Below are positions 21,975 through 30,154 of a stretch of 30,154 bases of DNA, piece after piece. A program made the position numbers and the translations under genes. The stretch lies in the NCBI GenBank assembly GCA_019648995.1, contig BLXT01004371.1:2053418-2083571 (forward strand), given 5' to 3'. The stretch comes from Plakobranchus ocellatus. Its lineage: Eukaryota > Mollusca > Gastropoda > Plakobranchidae. The notes under the pieces are model-generated. The model ran no database searches. It saw only the letters and a list, made by a program, of their open reading frames with translations, and was not told where the DNA came from. Every line of letters begins with the position of its first letter. Within the stretch, counting starts at the first letter, position 1.

Positions 21975-22765
21975 TGGTTTCCCATATTTTCTCTTAATAA
22001 AGATGTCCTTTTATCTTTTTTTGCATTTAACTGAATTTGAAATTTGAATCGGATTTTGAGCGAGTACATGTATATGTAGTAGGACCTACTTGACATGCAT
22101 TTTTAATCTCGTTTTTTTTTTTCCCCCACAATTTTTCCCTCATGTTACACAATATATCGTCTTCGCGCCCATTTCACAATTCATTGCTGTTAGGATTTAT
22201 GATTACATTGATGCCAAAATCATATATGGTTTTGGAACAATTGTACCATGCAAGTAATCGCAGAGACAGAATAGCTTTGATAATGAACCCGCATTTTTTA
22301 ATAGCTGTGCTCTCAATTACTTCTTAGATATAAAACCATTTTGAGTTCATTGAAAATGATTTCGTTTCGCATATTACCTGTTTGTATTCTTTTACTCCTT
22401 TATAAGACATTCATTTTACGTGCTGAAGAATGTGCTTACCTTTTGAAAAAAAAATTAACAAACGTAATGCGTATTTTCATATGTCAAAGCATACATGATT
22501 TTATGCACAAAGTCAATCGCTCCCAAATATTTTTTAATTTTTGATTTTGACATTATTTATATTACAAATGTTTCAACCAAAATTACCTTTTTTTTATCAA
22601 TGACATGAAAATATCTTTTGCCTGATTGAAGAAAAACTAACTTCAATGTGTTTCGTCCGAGTATTGTAATTGGAGATACAAGTACTTTTTAAAGGATTAA
22701 TCATTGGTAAATCTTAGCAGGATTTTTTTATATCCTGTCCTTTGAATGCCTCTTGGTTTTGCAGT
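21975..22765. other. Second unit B-specific block, about 0.8 kb
   Basis: Colinearity breaks after GAAGGCAT (21967) and resumes with ACCTATTCAGGTTCTGAA (22770), which in unit A lie almost next to each other (7652 and 7672). The extra sequence has two small plus-strand frames (22142-22327 and 22341-22544) without recognisable motifs. No terminal repeats were found by eye. Confidence 0.4.
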
Positions 22766-23269
22766 TCCAACCTATTCAGGTTCTGAAGCAAACGCCTGTC
22801 CATTTCAGGTTCTATAGGGCAGTACAAAATTTATCAAATTTTCAAATGCTGGCATTTTTTTGTTGTTTCATAATGTATTAAAGTCTGTGAAATGTGTACT
22901 ACTAAAGTTGATGGTATCCCATGACAGAAGTGCGAAAACAGAACAATTCACATACTCATCCGTGCATGGCGCCCAAACTTATTAGGCAAAATTTTAATTT
23001 GATCAAAGGCAATGAAACCAATTTTGATGAAAATATAAAGCTTGATCTTGTCTTATTACAAGATAAGGTAGGTTTTGCGTAAATGTGGCCAAAATTGGGA
23101 AGGTCACGCATAACTGGGCAAATTATTCTGTTACAAAAAGACATTCACACCAAAAGATTTCACCCATTTCCAAAACTTATATTTTTCAGCATTTGAAAAA
23201 AAGTAAGATGTTATATATGGAAAGAGAATAGAAAGCTGCACAATCCAATTAAAATCGATATCTGCTTAA
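22766..23269. other. Non-coding part of unit B colinear with unit A (7672-8215)
   Basis: Shared anchors include GGGCAGTACAAAAT against GGGTAGTACAAAAT, AACTGGGCAAATTATTCTGTT and the AAAATCGAT segment. No gene is supported. Confidence 0.55.
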
Positions 23270-25403
23270 GAAATCGAAATTGAGACGTTTGCGTTCAATT
23301 TTTTTTTTTTTTAATTTACCTCATATTGAAATAAGAGGTTGTCGTAGGTTGCGTAAGGCAATAATAATTACCGGCACTATTGACAAAAAACAAAGTAATC
23401 ATGTGAGTAAGATCTCTTTGAAGTCCCCAAAATCACTATATAGATCAGAACAATTTACGGCTAAAAAACAAAAAGACCTCTTTCTTACAAGAAAAACCAA
23501 GGAATTATTTTTTCTTAAATCTCACGCAGCTGCAGTAAGTGCTCAATGGAAATAGAATCAACACAGGAACACCAGAATAATATTACAGTCAATAGCAGGT
23601 CAGCAAATATCTCGAACTTGTAACACTTTTACACTCAATATTAAATTTAATAATAATAAATGAAGGAATGTAGACAGTACATCTACCACGAAAAAAAAAA
23701 CTGAATATAAAACAAAATGTTTGAAATATTTTTAAATTAATAACTGCAGGATCTACTGCCCTCTAGTATTGCCATTTGCATTACGTTTACAATTTCTAAT
23801 TTAACTCATATGTGAAGACCTATTAGACACAAATAGCGCCTTCGATTGTCCATCCTCGGAGAGTCCAGATGCTTTACCATAATCAACTCAAACGAACTGG
23901 GAGAAATAATGGATGTCCTTACTCTCCCAATGCAGATGTTATATCGACATGTCTTTCAAGGGAGATCCGTCCAAATCTCCTGCTTCTTTCAAAAAACAGA
24001 TCCAAAACTTTGGACAAAGGAAAATATAATTTTTTTCAATCGTTTTGAATTCAAAAGCATTTGATCAAAAAAGACCAATTAACATACATCTCAATGTTCG
24101 ACTTTTTTTATACTTCTATGGCCTAAATAAATATTTATCAAATTAATTTTTACACTATTATAAGCATCATCATCAGGTGCCTTGCTTTACAGCGTTGGCG
24201 ATCATGGTCCTCCACTTTTTCCTGTCCTTTGTCGCTTCTATTGCTTCCAACGATTTCCCTGCCTTCAGCCAGTCTGTTAGGCCTTCAATGAGCTTTTCTC
24301 GTTGTTTTCCCCTACTGCGTTTTCCTTCCAACATTCCTGTTGTTACAAGATTCTCCAACCTTTCTCTTCGCATAACGTGGCCGAAAAAGGTTGCTTGACG
24401 TTTACGGATTTTGCTTATGAGTAGTCTTGTTGTATGAGCTTCCTCTAAAACTGTGTCATTTGTCTTCTTTGCTGTCCATGAGATTCGTAGCATTCTTCTA
24501 AGGAACCACATTTCCGTTGCTTCCAGCTTCTTCTGAGTCTGTTTTGGTATTGTCCAGGCCTCACATCCATACATCAAGATGGGCTCTATATAGCACTCAA
24601 GGGCTCTTCTTCCTGTCCGGATGGATATGTTCTTATTTGTCAGAACTGTTTTCATTTTCTGTGCATAGCTTTTTTATAAGCATAGAATTGCCTTTTGAAC
24701 GTATGTTGCCAACCTTATTTGGATCAATGGAAAGAAAAGAAAATGAGGAAAACGAAAATTTTAATTTTCTAAAATTTTTAATAACTTATTTATTTCTTAA
24801 GGAAAAAAGACAAAGAAAGATTTGCTCTTGTTGAAAAAAAATGCGATCTCTAGAAAATTCCTAATTTTTAATTAATTCCTGTGAAAAAGATGGCACATAA
24901 AATTGGAGGGATCTATTGACGTTATATAAATCAAATTGTTTTTTTATGTTTAGCGACCCTTACCCATAAATGAAAAGAAACAGTTGTAAAAAGATATCTA
25001 ATGATATATGACAAGAAATGTATGCCTTTGAACGTATCTAAAATCATTGCTATGAAGTGTGTTTAGAATTGAACAGCTCACTATTTGTCTGAAAGTTTGA
25101 CTCCGTCCTCAGAGCTCTCGGCACAAAGTGCTGCCATTGAGATTTCATGGCCTGGGCAGAATAAAGGTATATACAAGTTAAGAAACACTATTAAAAAAGG
25201 TATGTACATAGGACATTGAAAACCGAAGAACCAAATAGTTGCTTTATGCGATTCCTTTGCAAAAAAATAAAGTTGGTTTTTTTTTTTAAGTCTGACTTGT
25301 TGACAGAATATTTCAAGTGTTATTTTGTTTTATTTAACAACTAATAAAATTTAAAAGACTTATAATAATGTTAGTTTTATTCATATATCACATTAAATAA
25401 TAC
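23270..25403. other. Third unit B-specific block, about 2.1 kb, with a nested LINE
   Basis: In unit A the flanks AAAATCGAT and TTGAATTCAGTGCCATTG are about 15 bases apart; in B they are separated by 2.1 kb. Removing the nested LINE (24168-24673 plus one target copy) leaves about 1.6 kb. The plus-strand frame at 23280-23555 (lysine-rich, ending AAAVSAQWK) may be a relic of coding sequence, but I do not recognise it. The boundaries show no clear inverted repeats. Confidence 0.4.
24168..24673 (-). mobile_element. Short RTE-like LINE insertion with 10-bp target-site duplication
   Basis: The minus-strand frame is open from the truncated 5' end to its stop at 24173, about 166 codons. It is the carboxy-terminal part of the reverse transcriptase protein: CYIEPILMYGCEAWTI, MWFLRRMLRISWTAKK, RQATFFGHVMRRERLENL and GKRSRGKQRE, then the stop and a CACCTGATGATGATG end. 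This is the same end structure as the LINE at 3337-4550. The direct repeat TTATAAGCAT lies at 24158-24167 and 24674-24683. The frame has no stop or shift, so this copy is younger than the one in unit A. It carries no catalytic domain and cannot move on its own. Confidence 0.9.
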
Positions 25404-25480
25404 ATTGAATTCAGTGCCATTGTTGAAGGCATCTTGGTTGAATCAATGAGTGTGGTAGGTTAGCAGTAAAGAATCTTTGG
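25404..25480. repeat. Right end of unit B
   Basis: Matches 8221-8310 (TTGAATTCAGTGCCATTGTTGA, GGCATCTTGGTT, GTAGGTTA, TTATATT). Beyond this the sequence is unrelated to unit A, which here runs into the ATT microsatellite. Confidence 0.7.
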
Positions 25481-26828
25481 TTATATTGTTTGAAATCAAA
25501 AGCTCACCGATTGTGCCCCATTTCGTGTAGGTCTTTAAAGCTAGTATTGTCAGAGAGCGCTATAGACGTCACTGGGTTGGGCCGAAGAAAAGAATACAAA
25601 CAAGAAATATTCATTAATATAGGAAAGAATTATGCTATGTGAGATAGAAATGTATGGTGAATGAAGGAATGAATAATTATTACATTGTAATTCCTATTCA
25701 AAGAGACTTATCTTTGACTAAAAAAAAATGACTCTTTCAGATTAAAAGTAGTTTTTTTTTCAATGTTCAAATAAAAAATTAAGTTGAAAAAAAAAGGAAA
25801 CGAGTATCATAATTACAAAAAAGAATGCACTAACAATATGTCATGACCTAAGTTAAAGACGCTTTTAAATCATCAGGAATAAATTATACCCCGATGCTGT
25901 TATTCCTGCTGGTAGTGATTTTCAAGCCGAACCTTGAAGTGACAGACTATCAACAGAGATGTTGTACATCAGACCTGCCAAATGAAATAACGTAGGTTAA
26001 ATCCATACAACTAGTCAAACATTATCTGAAAGTGCCAAAACATGTAGGCACTAGAGTGTTAAACAAAAATTACGCATAAGTTTTGAAGAAAAAATGTTAA
26101 AGCAATAGTTGCCAACTAACTAAACCTCTATGAAACTTTGAAATCCAGTCCTTCAATCTGCCTCTCTCTTGCCATAACCAAATGAAAAAAAAACATCTTT
26201 GAAAGAATACATCACGCATGAGACTGAAGTAATTGTTCTTATTAATTTTACGTCCCTTAAGTTGTTCACGATATTTATGTGGAGATTTTGAAAAGGCAGC
26301 TCAGACATGAGACTGCCAGGTCATTGTTGCCTTCACACTGTGGATCAACATATTCATCTCAACTGACCACAATAGTAACAAACTGCTAAAAGCTGATGAA
26401 TGCACGCTTTCACTGCATGATGGTCATGTGCAGTGTCATCATGCCGGTGCAGTTGTCCTTCAAAATCTCTTATCTGCTTTATGCGCTTTCCACTAAGCTA
26501 TTAAGGTGGCTTTGATTTTCTGCATAGTCGACTACTTCTACACCTAGCCTGTGATTTAAAAATACCAATAAAGCTTAACTTTGGTTGCAATTATTAAGAA
26601 AAGATAAATGGTTTCGTTTTCTGGTGGTTGATTAGCCTGTATTAATTTACTTACAATCATCTACCTTCTTTTGTCAAGTGTACAAAACATTCCAACGTGT
26701 GACATGAAGTATATATACAATACCTGGCTGCACACAGAACTCTAATCCATATTGCCAACAGTCAGTGGGTAGGACTGGTGCTGACGGATTGATCTGGGCT
26801 TTGTACATATAACCAGTTAACAACAAGG
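25481..26828. other. Unassigned sequence downstream of unit B
   Basis: AT-rich to moderate composition. A minus-strand frame at about 26365-26510 (KRIKQIRDFEGQLHRHDD and following residues) is open for some 44 codons and is the only coding-like stretch I see. It has no firm splice signals and no recognised family. No RNA gene is seen. Confidence 0.3.
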
Positions 26829-26940
26829 TGATCTCAGGTTAACATGCTCTCCGTCAGGCTAGTGCGCTGGTGGCGAGGCTCGAATCCGCGACAGAAGAGT
26901 CCCTGCAGATCTCAGGGTTCGTTCTCCATTATGCCACCAT
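26829..26940 (+). repeat. tRNA-derived SINE-like fragment
   Basis: The stretch has an A-box-like TGATCTCAGG (26829-26838) and a B-box-like GGCTCGAATCC (26877-26887, one mismatch to GGTTCGANTCC) at tRNA-like spacing. An internal inverted repeat TGGTGGC / GCCACCA spans about 26869-26940. It does not fold as a clean tRNA in my reading. No 3' tail or target-site duplication was found, and the match may be accidental. The small open frame starting at 26844 is a by-product. Confidence 0.3.
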
Positions 26941-27051
26941 TAGTCCGTGATGAGGGAACTTCCAACTACATCTTTCATTTGTTCAAGAAGTTCTCTGAGA
27001 AAGAGCAGCCACACATTGGCCTGTGAAATGTTAATGCCAAATGTTATCACC

Positions 27052-27118
27052 TTAAACATGAATTAGGGCGATTTTGACATTTGCAAAGCATACAGTCTTC
27101 ACGGTGCCATCTCTCCAC
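27052..27118 (-). CDS. Candidate terminal exon, unidentified minus-strand gene (alternative model)
   Basis: The acceptor is GTGCTAATAG with the exon starting at 27118. Joined in phase 2 to 27372 it reads R|WRDGTVKTVCFANVKIALI and ends at TAA (27054-27052). The phase agrees with the donor at 27372. Another frame here gives a cysteine-rich reading (ERWHREDCMLCKC), so the translation is uncertain. Confidence 0.2.
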
Positions 27119-28341
27119 CTATTAGCACAACATAACATCTTAGTCTCTGAAGTCAGCTTGTTCACGATTGACAACTAACGACAGAGCGCGTTAACTTTCT
27201 CTGTAAAAAAAAAAAAAAAGCATATTACACTAGCCAATATCTTTTTTCTCAGAGTATTTTTTTTACCGAGGCATTAAAAAGAGGAACAGAGAAGTATCTG
27301 ATTTTTATTCTGAATCTCTTCTAGTGTTCACAATACATGCATCAGCACGTTTCTGCTGCGACACTGCTCACCTTTGGGACATTTCCTGGCCGCAGTTATG
27401 TGTACTGATCTTTTCAAGATTTTTGGCCAGATAAAGTTGACATATTCCACAGGTCTCTGTCTCATTTGCTTATTGCATATGCGGAAAAACACTGGCTACA
27501 TCTGACCTAATGTAAAACAAAATTAGTAAAAACGTTAACTGCGATTGGATAATGCTCAAAAGGTCACATTATATAATGTTTCTTTGTTTTTTTGATTTAG
27601 CAACTGATGGGTCAGTGTAAAATATGTAAAAACTGTAAATATAATTTTTACAATGAATGTCATCTAAATTTATTGATAACGAAAAAATACATTTTCAAAA
27701 TCAATCACAAAAAAGAATCTCTATTTAAAAACTTTTACAGGCTGATTCAATATTTTATGTCAGTAACTTTCATTACTTTTTCTAATTTTTAGCTTATCTG
27801 AAGTAGATTCTAATGCGAGGCTACTCGTCTAGATTTTTTCTTTCTTGTGAAATTTGTCCGTGCCTCAACCTTTTCACAGGAATTTGAAAAAAAACAGCTC
27901 TTAAACGTCTTCCCTTTTTTATCATTGCAAGCATATCACTCTGCGTCTCCATTTTTTTAACATTTGATACTCACCCAACTGCTGGAATAAAAGATGTCAC
28001 GATCGCTCAGAAACCACAAGTTATTTAAAGGGCGAACAAACATAAAACTTATGTAGATCCAATTCCAGTCATATTCTTGTCACATTCCACCTATTTTCTA
28101 CACAAACCAGATACCCTTAAATAAGCTTACCAAAACTTTTAATACTCTCAAAGTCTGAAACGTCTTTAAATCTAATTTTTTAAGATGAACACGCCATCTG
28201 CCCAGAATAGTTTGTATCGCTTTAGATCTCTGACTTGTCCGACCCTCTAATAGGTTTTACTGGGCAGGCTGTGAACAGATTTGGATTCTCCACTTTATTG
28301 AGACTGCTACTTTTGTGAATTTGTTAACATTTTTTTTTCAG
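27119..28341. other. Unassigned, AT-rich apart from the candidate exon at 27372-27468
   Basis: Contains poly-A at about 27206-27220. A small plus-strand frame at 27607-27792 begins CKICKNCKYNFYNECH after a good-looking acceptor (TTTTTTTGATTTAG, ending 27600), but it runs into low-complexity AT sequence and has no homologous pattern I know. Nothing else is supported. Confidence 0.4.
27372..27468 (-). CDS. Candidate middle exon, unidentified minus-strand gene (alternative model)
   Basis: The acceptor CATATGCAATAAG opens at 27468 and a strong donor CCCAAAG|GTGAGC closes at 27372. The reading ETCGICQLYLAKNLEK then ISTHNCGQEMSQ has a CxxC and a later HNC that could bind zinc, but no named domain is recognisable. 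Its phases (1 in, 2 out) agree with the exons proposed at 28461-28629 and 27052-27118. An open alternative frame in the same interval makes this provisional. Confidence 0.22.
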
Positions 28342-28386
28342 CACAGCCGCAGCTGGGTAATGAACTTCCCTTGTATAGTGACTTAT
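28342..28386 (+). CDS. Candidate exon, unidentified plus-strand gene
   Basis: A very strong acceptor (ACATTTTTTTTTCAG) precedes the exon at 28342, which reads QPQLGNELPLYSDL in one frame. The donor TTAT|GTAAAG at 28387 leaves phase 1, matching the next exon's start at 28525. If the donor is not used the frame continues CKDGAFDPKMTLKD and stops soon after, so the exon could instead be terminal. The product is unknown. Confidence 0.3.
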
Positions 28387-28460
28387 GTAAAGATGGCGCA
28401 TTTGATCCTAAAATGACATTGAAAGACTAAAATGCTGTTGACTGTTTTTAAATAATTCAC

Positions 28461-28629
28461 CAATTTTTCCCATGTTTTTGCGAATGGCGGCTTTCTTCTG
28501 ACGGCTGTGCTGCTGCCTCTCAAGCTGCATCAGAATCCGTTCGTGTGATCGCAACTCGCCGTGATCTAACAGACTTGTTGAAGGCTTGCAACTGCCAGAA
28601 GGTGGCAGAGCTGTATCACATCGTTTCTC
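28461..28629 (-). CDS. Candidate exon, unidentified minus-strand gene (competes with the plus-strand exon)
   Basis: The frame is open for 56 codons between acceptor TTTACCGCAG and donor AAATTG|GTGAAT. It reads CDTALPPSGSCKPSTSLLDH, then ELRSHERILMQLERQQHSRQ and KKAAIRKNMGKI. It is rich in K, R, Q and E and looks helical or coiled-coil. GC content is clearly above the surroundings. The donor phase (1) agrees with the exon at 27468. The opposite strand is also open, so only one of the two models can be right. Confidence 0.25.
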
Positions 28630-28634
28630 CTGCG
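28525..28634 (+). CDS. Candidate exon, unidentified plus-strand gene
   Basis: A pyrimidine-rich acceptor (TGCTGCTGCCTCTCAAG) opens at 28525 and donor CCTGCG|GTAAAT closes at 28634. The reading is ASESVRVIATRRDLTDLLKA then CNCQKVAELYHIVSPA, ending in phase 0, as the exon at 29351 requires. The segment is GC-rich against AT-rich flanks. I cannot name the protein. Confidence 0.35.
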
Positions 28635-29350
28635 GTAAATCTTGTCAGGGCGTCTCTCTTTGCAATCATCCTTAAAAAGTTTTAAAAAGCAAATAAGATA
28701 TACAATTTCAGGTTATGTTGCTCAGCAAAAGCATTGCTTAAAAAAAAGAAATACACAGAAAATACAATTGGTTTTCTTTTGGAAATTTTAGGACACACCT
28801 TTTAGTGTCCCAAAGAATTATGTTATGGTTATTTACAGACAAACATTTTTTTATAAGTTTTCATAACAGATAATGTTTGCACGTTTCATTACTGTTGCAG
28901 CTGTCTAAAAAATTACACCAATTTCCCATGATCTCTATTCATTCTATATTAAATAATGAAATCCTTCAATTGCTGTTTCAATTTAACTTCATCAAACCCT
29001 CATAGATCAATTTCTCGCTCTTTGGGCTAGAACCATTTGCTGAAACTGAAAATAGATTACCTTTTGATATGATGTACGAAAACTACTATCCAATATATCT
29101 GATGAGGTTCTCATGGGTCGAAAAATGGCATTATAATATAAGATGTAATAATCTAAAAAAAAAAACCACCAAAAAACCTTTTTAGGGAGGAAGGCCTGGA
29201 GCAGGCATGTCTTTTATGTATTAGGATTAGGTCAATTCACAATTGTTAATACAGCAATCGGTAACGAAGAGCATGGAGAAATATTTGGATTTTTGTAAGC
29301 ACGCTGTTTAAAATAGACAGAACACATCTTTTTACTTTTCACATATTTAG
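28635..29350. other. Candidate intron or intergenic AT-rich sequence
   Basis: No open frame of note and no repeat beyond poly-A and poly-T runs. In the plus-strand model this is the last intron, from GTAAAT to CACATATTTAG. Confidence 0.35.
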
Positions 29351-29458
29351 GTGAAGCTCGGTGCATCTAAGATGGATGATCCACTTGGAAAACTGAAGGA
29401 TAAAAATGCAGCTATGAATAACATGATCTTCAGGACAGAAAAGAAACCAAGAAATTAA
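29351..29458 (+). CDS. Candidate terminal exon, unidentified plus-strand gene
   Basis: A good acceptor (TTTTTACTTTTCACATATTTAG, ending 29350) is followed by a hydrophilic 35-codon reading, VKLGASKMDDPLGKLKDKNA then AMNNMIFRTEKKPRN, and TAA at 29456-29458. Phase 0 fits the donor at 28634. An ATTAAA motif overlaps the stop codon and may be chance. No domain is recognised; a lysine-rich, disordered carboxy terminus is a fair description. Confidence 0.35.
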   Translation: MKLGASKMDDPLGKLKDKNAAMNNMIFRTEKKPRN

Positions 29459-29494
29459 AATCATGCGTAGTATTATTTTCCAAGCCATAAATCG

Positions 29495-29520
29495 AGGTAG
29501 GTAGGTAGATAGACAGATAG

Positions 29521-29576
<56 letters not shown>
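29495..29576. repeat. (GGTA)n(GATA)n(GA)n compound microsatellite
   Basis: Tetranucleotide units pass into a pure GA run. The composition is the reverse complement of the CT/TATC tract at 1-188. The Ser-Leu repeat frame on the minus strand is an artefact. Confidence 0.95.
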
Positions 29577-29580
<4 letters not shown>

Positions 29581-30086
29581 CGCATTGTGTGAAGCTTTGT
29601 TTACAAAAAACATTATTGAAATGTGTCGCATGCGATGCTCGACAAAAAGTACAGTATTTGATAGTGGAGACAAATCAAAACTACCCCAACTTTATAAATT
29701 ATGATACAATGTATTAAAGCCAAACTTTCTGTTCCCTGAGGATTGCTCTAAATCCATTAACTTTTTGCAAATTTAGCATTAAAAACTACCTCGTTATAAG
29801 CAAATATTTCCGATTCAAAAAAAGATGAAGTCTTAGAGACATAAACGACTTAGTCACGACCTTCTATCACAGCGTCAAATTATATATTTTGTTAAATTAG
29901 TTATTTTTGTTTTATGCAAAAACTGCCTTTGTGATACACGTGCTTTAGTTTTGCCTCATTGTAAGAAGGAAATAATCCGAAAGAATATTAATTTTAAGCT
30001 GTCACATTGAACTATAAAACCTAAAATAATATGAATCACTGAATTCATGCCTATAATTACAACCGCTATCTTTTCCAATTTATTAA
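29577..30086. other. AT-rich sequence, nothing recognised
   Basis: No frame, repeat or RNA gene is supported on either strand. Confidence 0.5.

Positions 30087-30154
<68 letters not shown>
30087..30154. repeat. (ATT)n microsatellite running off the window
   Basis: Pure ATT units to the last base. Confidence 0.97.

Noticed and set aside
24177-24834. Plus-strand frames at 24177-24398 and 24517-24834
   Set aside because: Antisense of the LINE fragment or extensions of it into AT-rich flank.
26844-27026. 60-codon plus-strand frame
   Set aside because: Arises from the tRNA-like, GC-richer repeat and shows no protein pattern.

Overview
The window looks like an AT-rich, repeat-dense, intron-bearing animal genome, most likely a mollusc or other lophotrochozoan. 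The evidence is a secreted C-type lectin gene with a split signal-peptide exon, RTE-like non-LTR retrotransposon pieces, a P-element/THAP transposase fossil and long di-, tri- and tetranucleotide microsatellites. No bacterial operons, phage, CRISPR, rRNA or intact tRNA genes are visible. The species is not determined.

The main structure is an old tandem duplication. Unit A (about 189-8310) and unit B (about 10903-25480) run in the same order and orientation. Each begins next to a (CT)n tract, then has the antisense 3' end of a LINE, then a two-exon minus-strand C-type lectin gene. Copy A is intact by sequence: exon 1 at 3112-3154, exon 2 at 409-902, 178 residues, with a TATA box at 3277-3284. 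Copy B (exon 1 at 17405-17447, exon 2 at 11120-11613) keeps the same exon lengths and splice sites. It carries one in-frame stop (11483-11485) and a damaged TATA box, so it is probably a pseudogene.

The two units differ by later insertions. Unit A has a 5'-truncated RTE-like LINE (3337-4550) with a 13-bp target-site duplication, about 50 bp upstream of the lectin TATA box. Unit B has a 122-bp terminal-inverted-repeat element (12205-12326), an internal duplication interrupted by an assembly gap (12437-14000, Ns 13023-13387), a decayed P-like transposase (14539-17050) and three blocks of unknown origin (about 19400-20950, 21975-22765 and 23270-25403). The last block contains a second short LINE with a 10-bp target-site duplication (24168-24673).

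Between the units (8407-10850) there is one GC-richer coding-like stretch (9122-9448, minus). Downstream of unit B (25480-30154) there are exon-like segments with good splice signals. A plus-strand model (28342-28386, 28525-28634, 29351-29458) and an overlapping minus-strand model (28461-28629, 27372-27468, 27052-27118) compete, and neither product is recognised. The rest is AT-rich non-coding sequence and microsatellites.
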